Positions 1 through 7,434 of a DNA stretch of 7,434 nt are shown in pieces. Under the pieces are notes generated by a model that worked only from the letters and a program-made list of their open reading frames with translations, searched no databases and was not told the origin of the DNA. Both the position numbers and the translations under genes were made by a program. Each line of letters opens with the position of its first letter. The first letter of the stretch is position 1. This DNA comes from CAISGS01 sp044346445 (lineage in GTDB: Bacteria > Pseudomonadota > Alphaproteobacteria > Caulobacterales > Caulobacteraceae), in contig JBIIZD010000110.1 of assembly GCA_044346445.1 (NCBI GenBank), forward strand, positions 1-7,434, in the 5' to 3' direction.

Positions 1-18
1 GCCTATTTGACGGTTCGC

Positions 19-35
19 AAGGCCTTCTAGGCCTT
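19..35 (-). terminator. Possible hairpin after the hydroxylase gene (weak)
   Basis: A perfect 6-bp inverted repeat, AAGGCC and GGCCTT around a 5-base loop, lies 12 to 28 bases beyond the stop of the minus-strand hydroxylase gene. A further GGCC copy at 37-40 could pair alternatively. On the minus strand it is followed by GCGAACCG and not by a T-run, so it is not a classical intrinsic terminator. It could be a transcript-end hairpin or chance. The remaining bases 1-18 show nothing recognisable. Confidence 0.2.
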
Positions 36-46
36 AGGCCAAACAC

Positions 47-973
47 CTAAACAGCGGCGGGATCGGTTTTGGCCGGTTCCGCCGTTTGTGTGTCTTGCCA
101 CTGACGACGGATCATGTCCGAGGTCTGACGCGAGCCATCGGGGCTCCAGCCCGGCGCACCAAACACATAGCCTGCCGCTTCCCGCAGAGATTTTGCGTGT
201 AACAGATCGCGGCCCATCCCAACCCATTCATGAAAAGCCACCCGCAACAGATTGAAACCCCCTAGGTTTTTGACAATGCCATAACGTACAGGCTCGGCGT
301 CTAGTTCCGGCTGAAACGTGCCAAACATCTTGTCCCAGATAATCAAGATGCCGGCATAATTACGGTCCAGATAGCGCGGATTGCGCGCATGGTGCACCCG
401 GTGATGCGACGGCGTATTGAACACGGCTTCAAACCAGGCCGGCATGCGCTTGACCGCCTCGGTATGAATCCAGAACTGATAGACAAGGCTAATGCCCTTC
501 TGGATCAGGATCATGGCCGGGGGAAAACCCAGCAAGGACAGGGGCAACCACATGACCCAGGCCCCATTTATGCCGCCCGTCCAGGTCTGGCGCAGGGCCG
601 TGGCCAGATTATAGTGCTGCGACGAATGGTGATTGACATGCGCCGCCCACCATAGCCGCCGCTCATGACTAAACCGGTGAAAGCCATAATAGGCCAGATC
701 CTCGGCAAACAGGATCAGCACCCAGGCCCACCAGGCATTCATGGGTATGGTAAAGATCCTGTATTGATAGACCCAGATCGTGGCGGCCAAGATCAGGCCG
801 CCAGTCAATAGCCCCGCCACCGAACTGCCAAGCCCCATCAAGAGCGACGTGGCCGTATCCTTGGGCTCATACACCGCCTTGACCTTGCCAAACCGCGCCA
901 GAACAATCTCAAGCACTATGGTCAGGATAAAGAACGGCACCGCAAGGGTGACAGGATCAAGGCTTGGGCGCAT
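47..973 (-). CDS. Fatty acid hydroxylase / sterol desaturase family membrane protein (alkylglycerol monooxygenase-like)
   Basis: This is a 308-residue integral-membrane di-iron oxygenase of the fatty acid hydroxylase superfamily, which hydroxylates or desaturates lipid chains using histidine-ligated iron at the membrane face. Counting from the chosen ATG, the histidine boxes are HRFSH at 99-103, HVNHH at 112-116, an isolated His at about 170 (WIHTEAV) and HHRVHH at 190-195. Hydrophobic helices lie near 10-29, 40-70, 81-95 and 136-165. The stretch from HVNHH through ALRQ, and the NYAG..IWD.MFGTF segment after the last box, recall alkylglycerol monooxygenase (TMEM195-like) more than sterol C4/C5 enzymes; that comparison is from memory, and the substrate is unknown. 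The ATG at 973 was chosen over one at 1006 because it overlaps the upstream stop by one base (TGATG) and has AGAGG eight bases before it. Translation is probably coupled to the 131-aa gene. The C-terminal 25 residues are polar and variable. Confidence 0.88.
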   Translation of the reverse strand: MRPSLDPVTLAVPFFILTIVLEIVLARFGKVKAVYEPKDTATSLLMGLGSSVAGLLTGGLILAATIWVYQYRIFTIPMNAWWAWVLILFAEDLAYYGFHRFSHERRLWWAAHVNHHSSQHYNLATALRQTWTGGINGAWVMWLPLSLLGFPPAMILIQKGISLVYQFWIHTEAVKRMPAWFEAVFNTPSHHRVHHARNPRYLDRNYAGILIIWDKMFGTFQPELDAEPVRYGIVKNLGGFNLLRVAFHEWVGMGRDLLHAKSLREAAGYVFGAPGWSPDGSRQTSDMIRRQWQDTQTAEPAKTDPAAV

Positions 974-1368
974 CAGGCGGCCTCTTGCAAAAGACTGGGC
1001 GGCCAAGCCCCGGATACGGCAAATTGCGCGATTGGCGCTTCAAACTCATGCAGGTTAAGACGCACTTGACCGGGTCTCATCTGGGCCTCGGACAAGCTAC
1101 GCCAATCGACCAAGCGCGTGACATAGCTATCACCAACCGCAAACAGCAAGAGGGCCTGATCGCCGTGCCGCGCAACCGCGCCGTGGCCATCATCGGCAAG
1201 CCATAGGGGGCCAAACGCAGCGAATGGAAAATCAAGGGCCATCAGCCTGCGGGCCTCATCGGGCGTCAGGGCTGGCTGCGCCTTCGCAATCCTGGCCCAG
1301 GCGGCAAGTGCGATCATTAGGCCGATGGCGGCAAACGAAACTGCAAACCGTATCAAAAACGCCGTCAT
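973..1368 (-). CDS. Small membrane-anchored protein of unknown function
   Basis: The family of this 131-residue protein was not recognised. Residues 1-30 form a hydrophobic N-terminal segment ending in AKA at 28-30. It could be an uncleaved signal anchor or a signal peptide cut after residue 30, so the rest (31-131) would face the periplasm. That soluble part is a single compact unit with an acidic start (LTPDEARRL), a DFPFAAFGPLWLADDG stretch and a hydrophobic strand LLLFAVGDSYV. It has no cysteine pair or catalytic signature. The gene is the first of a two-gene unit: its TGA overlaps the ATG of the lipid-hydroxylase gene by one base. It may help that enzyme or simply be co-transcribed with it (inference). 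A G-rich stretch (AAGG...GGGG) precedes the ATG, but the Shine-Dalgarno match is poor. Confidence 0.75.
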   Translation of the reverse strand: MTAFLIRFAVSFAAIGLMIALAAWARIAKAQPALTPDEARRLMALDFPFAAFGPLWLADDGHGAVARHGDQALLLFAVGDSYVTRLVDWRSLSEAQMRPGQVRLNLHEFEAPIAQFAVSGAWPPSLLQEAA

Positions 1369-1489
1369 GCCTGCCCCAACCTTATGCTACTAACCTTTCT
1401 TGTGTCTGGGCCTGCGTCAAGACCGTGCCTGCCCGATCTAGGGCACAAGACCCATTTGCGCCGCAAACCTGTGTGCTTGCTGCCAAACG

Positions 1490-1498
1490 TGTTATAGA
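1490..1498 (+). promoter_or_regulatory. Candidate extended -10 promoter for the beta-ketoacyl synthase III-like gene
   Basis: TGTTATAGA fits an extended -10 (TGnTATAAT-like) with one mismatch in the hexamer. At the expected -35 distance there is only TGTGTG (1470-1475), a weak match, as is common for extended -10 promoters. Transcription would start near 1505, leaving a short leader that contains the AAGGA ribosome binding site. This is inferred from sequence alone. Confidence 0.35.
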
Positions 1499-1513
1499 TT
1501 CATGACATCCATC

Positions 1514-1518
1514 AAGGA
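1514..1518 (+). promoter_or_regulatory. Ribosome binding site that decides the TTG start
   Basis: AAGGA lies nine bases before the TTG at 1528. The only nearby ATG (1502-1504) is in another frame and lies upstream of this site. The Shine-Dalgarno sequence therefore supports initiation at TTG, with the usual FabH-like N-terminus (VIAATGLFTPP) following at once. Confidence 0.6.
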
Positions 1519-1527
1519 CTGAGACCT

Positions 1528-2649
1528 TTGAAAAACGCTGTTATTGCTGCTACGGGCCTGTTCACCCCGCCCCATTCGATTTCCAATGCGGAGCTTGTCT
1601 CCAGCTTCAATACCTATGTCGAGAATTTCAATCAGGCGAATGCCGCCGCGATTGCTGCGGGTGAGATCGAGGCCTTGGCCCCCTCCTCGCCGGAATTTGT
1701 GCGAAAGGCTTCGGGCATCCAGTCGCGTTTTGTCATGAACAAGACCGGCATTATTGACCCGGCGATTATGCGCCCAGACTTGCCGGAACGCTCCAATGAC
1801 GACCTGTCGATCCTAGCCGAGATGGCGGTTGCCGCCGCGCGCCAAGCGATTGAGGCCTGGGGCAAGCCGGTCAGCGAGATTGGTGCCGTGCTTTGCGCCT
1901 GCTCGAATATGCAACGCGCCTATCCGGCCATGGCGGTGGAAATTCAAAATGCCCTGGGTATTGAGGGCTTTGGCTTTGACATGAATGTCGCCTGTTCCTC
2001 GGCCACATTTGGCCTTAAGACCGCTGCCGACTTTATCGCCTCTGGTTCTGCCAAGGCGGTCTTGATGGTCAATCCAGAAGTCTGCTCCGGCCATCTGAAC
2101 TTCAAGGACCGCGACAGCCATTTCATCTTTGGCGATGTGGCCACCGCGGTGATTATCGAGGCTGAGGATCAGGCTGGTCCCGGCGGCTGGGACATTCTGG
2201 GCACACGCCTAAAGACGGTGTTTTCCAACAATATCCGCAATAATTTCGGCTTTTTGAACAATGCTGCGCCCGAGGGCATAGGCGCGCCCGACAAGCTGTT
2301 CATCCAGCAAGGCCGCAAGGTGTTTAAGGACGTGGTGCCCATGGTCGCCGATATGATTATCGACCATGCCGCAGAGCTTGGGCTGGAGCGGTCGGAGCTC
2401 AAGCGGCTTTGGCTGCATCAGGCCAATATCAATATGAATGATATGATTGGCCGCAAGGTCTTGGGCCGCGATCCCACGCCGGAGGAAAACGTCATTGTGC
2501 TCGATACCTATGCCAATACGTCCTCGGCAGGCTCGATCATCGCCTTCCATCTGCACAATAGCGGCTTTGCCGCCGGTGAGACCGGCCTGATCTGTAGCTT
2601 TGGCGCGGGCTATTCGGCCGGCACGGTATTTGTGCGCAAACGGGGCTAG
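1528..2649 (+). CDS. Beta-ketoacyl-ACP synthase III-like (long FabH-type) enzyme
   Basis: This 373-residue thiolase-fold condensing enzyme of the FabH type would join an acyl-CoA primer with malonyl-ACP in the cytoplasm. The catalytic triad is complete: Cys156 in NVACSSATFG, His297 in LHQAN and Asn330 in YANTSSAG. The C-terminal glycine-rich loop CSFGAGYSAG is at 356-365. It is about 50 residues longer than E. coli FabH (317 aa). The extra length is mainly near residues 28-60 and 70-92, between the first strand and the primer-binding region. From memory it matches a distinct long FabH-like family seen in sphingomonads, xanthomonads and pseudomonads, of which Pseudomonas PA3286 (which takes medium-chain acyl-CoA from beta-oxidation) may be a member. 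It may therefore not be the housekeeping FabH, so no symbol is given. The start is TTG. The gene stands alone, and its stop overlaps that of the convergent eamA gene. Confidence 0.9.
   Translation: MKNAVIAATGLFTPPHSISNAELVSSFNTYVENFNQANAAAIAAGEIEALAPSSPEFVRKASGIQSRFVMNKTGIIDPAIMRPDLPERSNDDLSILAEMAVAAARQAIEAWGKPVSEIGAVLCACSNMQRAYPAMAVEIQNALGIEGFGFDMNVACSSATFGLKTAADFIASGSAKAVLMVNPEVCSGHLNFKDRDSHFIFGDVATAVIIEAEDQAGPGGWDILGTRLKTVFSNNIRNNFGFLNNAAPEGIGAPDKLFIQQGRKVFKDVVPMVADMIIDHAAELGLERSELKRLWLHQANINMNDMIGRKVLGRDPTPEENVIVLDTYANTSSAGSIIAFHLHNSGFAAGETGLICSFGAGYSAGTVFVRKRG
2646..2649. other. CTAG shared by two convergent stop codons
   Basis: Bases 2647-2649 are the TAG stop of the plus-strand synthase gene. 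Bases 2646-2648 read TAG on the minus strand as the stop of the exporter gene. The palindrome CTAG ends both genes with a three-base stop-to-stop overlap and no room for a terminator between them. Any transcription terminator of either gene must lie within the other gene's coding sequence, and none is obvious there. Confidence 0.9.
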
Positions 2650-3572
2650 TGCCGGGCTATACCCTGACGAAGGCTTGGCCAGGCGACATTGATCGCTAGG
2701 CCCAGCATGACCAGTCCCGCTGCCCCCAGCTTCCAGCCGGGCATGGCCTCGTCCAGCACCAGATTGGCCGCCAGCATGCCAAACACGGGCACCAGCAGGG
2801 CCATGGGCGTAATGGATGCGGCGGGATGGCGGGCAAGCAGCCAGCCCCAGACACTATAGCCAAACAGGCTATTGCCGACCGACTGCCAGGCCACAGCGGC
2901 CCAGGTCGCAGCGTCGGCGTTTCTAACGGCTTGGACCATGGCGGGCCAGCCTTCAAGCGTCACGGACAAGATCACCAGCGGCGGGATCGAGAACAGGCTG
3001 GCCCAGCAGACATAGCCCAGCATATCCGCGCCCGGATCGCGCCGGGCCGTGATATTGCCCCCTGCCCAGCTCAAAGAGGCGATGAGGGTCAGGATCAGGC
3101 CCAAGGGCGTCACGGTGGACGCATCGGCATGGGCAATAATCACCCCAATTCCCGAAGCTGCGATTACGAGGGCTATGACCTGAAACGGTTTAACGCGCTC
3201 GCCGCTCATGACCATGGACAGGCCAATGGTGAAAAACACTTGAGTCTGCATCAGCAAGGAGGCTAGGCCCGGCGCGATCTGGCCGTTCATGGCAATATAG
3301 AGAATACCAAACTGGCCCAGCCCGATCAGGACGCCATAGGTCGCAAGGCGTGACCAGACCACCTTTGGCTTCTTGATGAAAAACACCGCCGGAAAAGCCA
3401 CGAAAAAGAACCGCAGGCTGGCAAACAACAGGGGCGGCAAATGCGCCAAGGCCACCTTGATCACCACAAAATTACTGCCCCAAACCGCGACGACCGCCAG
3501 GGCCAGGGCAATATGGGTCAGGGTCAGGGTCAGGGGCAGGCTCTGGCCCGGTTTCGCCGTCAAGGTCGTCAT
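2646..3572 (-). CDS. eamA: EamA/DMT-family exporter (O-acetylserine/cysteine exporter-like)
   Basis: This 308-residue inner-membrane transporter of the drug/metabolite transporter superfamily has two EamA repeats of five helices. Predicted helices are near 20-40, 48-66, 75-94, 101-121, 129-147, 156-174, 183-205, 222-245, 253-273 and 279-298. The order VWGSNFVVIKVAL (30-42), LRF..VAFPA.FF (53-65), GLASLL.Q.Q.FFTI (102-116), GER (124-126), SWAGGNI (168-174) and SLLVP-like ALLVPVFG (258-265) tracks E. coli EamA (YdeD) closely from memory. Export of O-acetylserine or cysteine pathway metabolites is therefore the best guess, though DMT substrates are hard to predict. The N-terminus is some 18 residues longer than the E. 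coli protein and includes a Leu-Thr repeat. The start at 3572 is the only Met before helix 1. Its probable Shine-Dalgarno AGGGGG (3582-3587) belongs to a dispersed repeat. It lies downstream of ppdK on the same strand. Confidence 0.85.
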   Translation of the reverse strand: MTTLTAKPGQSLPLTLTLTHIALALAVVAVWGSNFVVIKVALAHLPPLLFASLRFFFVAFPAVFFIKKPKVVWSRLATYGVLIGLGQFGILYIAMNGQIAPGLASLLMQTQVFFTIGLSMVMSGERVKPFQVIALVIAASGIGVIIAHADASTVTPLGLILTLIASLSWAGGNITARRDPGADMLGYVCWASLFSIPPLVILSVTLEGWPAMVQAVRNADAATWAAVAWQSVGNSLFGYSVWGWLLARHPAASITPMALLVPVFGMLAANLVLDEAMPGWKLGAAGLVMLGLAINVAWPSLRQGIARH

Positions 3573-3580
3573 GCGTCCAG

Positions 3581-3752
3581 GCCCCCTCCACCGCTTCGCG
3601 GTCCCCCTCCCCCAGAGGGGGAAAGATTTAACTCATCCCAATCTTCCCCCTCTGGGGGAAGTACCGGCGAAGCCGGGGATGGGGGCTTAAGGCCAGTACT
3701 GCCCCCCTCCACCGCCTCGCGGCCCCCCTCCCTCAAGGGGAGAGGATTTAGA
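3581..3752. repeat. Composite palindromic repeat A1-B1-A2 filling the ppdK-eamA gap
   Basis: Two module types alternate: A1 (3581-3630), B1 (3641-3686) and A2 (3701-3752), with the A modules repeating at a 120-base period. Each A module has a small hairpin CCGC-TTC-GCGG (CTC loop in A2) followed by a C-run/G-run hairpin: TCCCCC-AGA-GGGGGA at 3608-3622 in A1 and CTCCC-TCAAG-GGGAG in A2. B1 has CTTCCCCC-TCT-GGGGGAAG at 3643-3661, then CCGGC-GAA-GCCGG. B1 is an imperfect inverted copy of A1, so the two can form one long stem. The array starts eight bases from the eamA ATG and ends at the ppdK stop. No ORF for a transposase is present. It looks like a REP/BIME-type or MITE-like dispersed element. 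It may also act as a transcript-end structure for ppdK, though there is no T-run. Confidence 0.85.
3582..3587 (-). promoter_or_regulatory. Probable eamA ribosome binding site inside repeat module A1
   Basis: On the minus strand AGGGGG ends nine bases before the eamA ATG; the better consensus GGAGG (3585-3589) is twelve bases away. Both fall in the outer edge of repeat module A1, so the element appears to supply the purine-rich site. Pairing of the repeat arms could mask or expose it (inference). Confidence 0.4.
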
Positions 3753-6440
<2,688 letters not shown>

Positions 6441-6441
6441 A

Positions 6442-7434
6442 TCACCCGTTGATCAATGAAAAATCTGCGACCCGTTCCATGGTCGCCCGCACATCCGCCA
6501 AAAGCCTTAGCCGGTTATCCCTAGCTTCGGGTTCATTGACAAACACCTTTTCAAAAAAGGCGTCTACCGGCTCTCGCAAAGCCGAAAGCGCGACCATGGC
6601 GTCCTCGAAATGGTCATTAGCCAAGGCGTCATCGACCTTGGGCCTGACAACGGATAGGGCATTCAACAGGGCGATTTCCTCATCGGGTGCGTCTGCCATC
6701 TGCTCTGGAGGTCCGCTTGGAAGACCCCCCTTCTTATCTTCGCCCTTAAGTATGTTGGTTGCGCGGCGATAGCCTGCGAGCAGGTTTGCACCATTGAAAC
6801 CGCCAAGGAAGGCGCTCAAGGCAGCGACCCGCGCCCTTAAACGATGAATTAGAACCTCATGAGTGCCCAGATTTGCAAAGGCCGCTGCTATCCATTCGCG
6901 TTCAAACCCATCCTGATCGTGCAATACCACGGCTAGCCGATCCAAGAAAAACGCCATCAATGAATCAATGGTCGCATTTGGATCGCGCGTGCCAAAATAG
7001 GCGTTCGCATGAGTCAGGCACACTGCCCGCAGGTCCAAGGCCTCACCCGTCAGCAACCGGATCACACCCAGGGCCGCCCGGCGGAGCGCAAACGGGTCTT
7101 TTGACCCGGTTGGCTTTTCATCAATGGCGAAGAAACCAATCAGCGTATCCAGCTTTTCCGCCAGAGCCACCGCTACGCTGACGGGCGCGGTTGGCACCGT
7201 ATCGCCTGGGCCTTGCGGTTTATAGTGATCGCGAATGGCGTCGGCGATGGCATTGGCCCCCTCCACCGCTTCGCGGTCCCCCTCCCCCTGTGGGGGAGGA
7301 TTAAGACCTGCTAAATCTTCCCCCCTTGGGGGAAGTACCGGCGAAGCCGGGGAATGGGGTGGGGCCGCTAAGGCCCCCTCCACCGCTTCGCGGTCCCCCT
7401 CCCCCTGTGGGGGAGGATTAAGACCTGTTAAATC
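6442..7434 (-). CDS. glyS: Glycyl-tRNA synthetase beta subunit, C-terminal part, with an in-frame repeat-encoded insertion (partial)
   Basis: The beta chain of the alpha2-beta2 bacterial glycyl-tRNA synthetase supports tRNA recognition and charging with glycine. Only the last 330 residues are in the window; the frame is open to the right edge and the true start lies outside. Conserved sequence begins at residue 61 (AIRDHYKPQGPGD), followed by PTAPVSVAVALAEKLDTL, SKDPFALRRAALGVIR (about 111-126) and the C-terminal anticodon-binding region with REPVDAFFEKV (about 287-297). The order matches E. coli GlyS from memory. Residues 1-60 are not GlyRS-like. They are encoded by palindromic repeat modules and read as a 39-residue unit plus 21 residues of a second copy, rich in Pro, Gly and Glu (for example LNPPPQGEGDREAVEGA, twice). 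The frame crosses repeat to gene with no stop, so this is probably an expressed insertion in the linker before the conserved helix. A GTG at 7383 lies in the repeat and is unlikely to be the start. ppdK follows after one base. Confidence 0.88.
   Translation of the reverse strand, partial: DLTGLNPPPQGEGDREAVEGALAAPPHSPASPVLPPRGEDLAGLNPPPQGEGDREAVEGANAIADAIRDHYKPQGPGDTVPTAPVSVAVALAEKLDTLIGFFAIDEKPTGSKDPFALRRAALGVIRLLTGEALDLRAVCLTHANAYFGTRDPNATIDSLMAFFLDRLAVVLHDQDGFEREWIAAAFANLGTHEVLIHRLRARVAALSAFLGGFNGANLLAGYRRATNILKGEDKKGGLPSGPPEQMADAPDEEIALLNALSVVRPKVDDALANDHFEDAMVALSALREPVDAFFEKVFVNEPEARDNRLRLLADVRATMERVADFSLING
7255..7434. repeat. Composite palindromic repeat A3-B2-A4 inside glyS, 117-base period (runs off the edge)
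   Basis: This is the same repeat family as in the ppdK-eamA gap. A3 is 7255-7310, B2 about 7314-7362 and A4 starts at 7372. Bases 7255-7317 and 7372-7434 differ at one of 63 positions (C at 7311, T at 7428), giving an exact period of 117 bases, or 39 codons. Hairpins are CCTCCCCC-TGT-GGGGGAGG at 7281-7299 and again at 7398-7416, CTTCCCCC-CTT-GGGGGAAG at 7317-7335 and CCGGC-GAA-GCCGG at 7338-7350. The small CCGC-TTC-GCGG hairpin is present in both A copies. A4 runs to the last base of the window and ends just where a further B module would begin, so more copies may follow outside. No transposase is encoded. Confidence 0.9.

Larger units (their letters stand above)
1369..1527. promoter_or_regulatory. 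Divergent intergenic region (159 bases)
   Basis: This spacer separates the minus-strand hydroxylase pair from the plus-strand synthase gene and should hold promoters for both. Toward the minus strand there is a good -35-like TTGACG (plus-strand 1415-1420), but no convincing -10 at 16-18 bases, only AAGGTT or GTTAGT, so that promoter is uncertain. The plus-strand elements are listed separately. No strong operator-like palindrome, tRNA or open reading frame with a ribosome binding site was found here. Confidence 0.5.

Noticed and set aside
1224..1505. 93-codon plus-strand frame in the divergent region
   Set aside because: It is antisense to the 131-aa gene and covers the promoter spacer. It has a low-complexity product and no Shine-Dalgarno site.
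3581..3752. Insertion sequence, or the CcrM-associated (GANTC) intergenic repeats known from Caulobacter
   Set aside because: No transposase frame or clear target duplication is present. Reading both arrays found no GANTC site, so that particular class does not fit.
3581..3752. Classical intrinsic terminator for ppdK
   Set aside because: Strong hairpins exist, but none is followed on the minus strand by a T-run. A terminating role remains only possible.
7381..7383. GTG as the real start of glyS
   Set aside because: It lies inside a repeat module and the frame stays open upstream. A start here would lack the large N-terminal part of GlyRS beta.
7255..7434. CRISPR array
   Set aside because: Only two long repeats are seen, the units are palindromic composites without unique spacers, and no cas gene is present.

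Overview
The window looks like a chromosomal segment of a moderately GC-rich alphaproteobacterium. The best guess is Caulobacterales or a neighbouring order, judged from codon style, protein flavour, the glyS-ppdK pairing and the type of dispersed palindromic repeat. This is an inference from reading; no search was run. Nothing suggests a phage, plasmid, CRISPR array or defence island. Five of the six genes belong to recognisable families.

Left part (1-1527): two minus-strand genes overlap by one base (TGATG). The upstream one encodes a small membrane-anchored protein of unknown function. The downstream one encodes an integral-membrane fatty acid hydroxylase/sterol desaturase family protein with an alkylglycerol-monooxygenase-like histidine-box pattern. 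A 159-base divergent spacer separates them from the next gene.

Middle part (1528-3572): a plus-strand gene with a TTG start encodes a long-form (373 aa) beta-ketoacyl-ACP synthase III-like enzyme with an intact Cys-His-Asn triad. It converges on a minus-strand EamA-type ten-helix exporter. The two genes share the palindromic tetranucleotide CTAG, which serves as the stop TAG on both strands.

Right part (3573-7434): on the minus strand, glyS (glycyl-tRNA synthetase beta chain, C-terminal part only) is followed after one base by ppdK (pyruvate, phosphate dikinase, full length). After a 180-base gap comes eamA. That gap is almost entirely a composite palindromic repeat built of two module types, called A and B here, in the order A1-B1-A2.

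The most interesting observation is that the same composite repeat (A3-B2-A4, at least 180 bases) also lies inside the glyS reading frame. It has an exact 117-base (39-codon) period, is open throughout and joins conserved GlyRS beta sequence without a stop. It therefore appears to encode at least 60 extra residues rich in Pro, Gly and Glu. This resembles the in-frame palindromic elements known from Rickettsia (RPE), but in a different sequence family. The array runs off the window edge, so its full size and the upstream junction cannot be seen.
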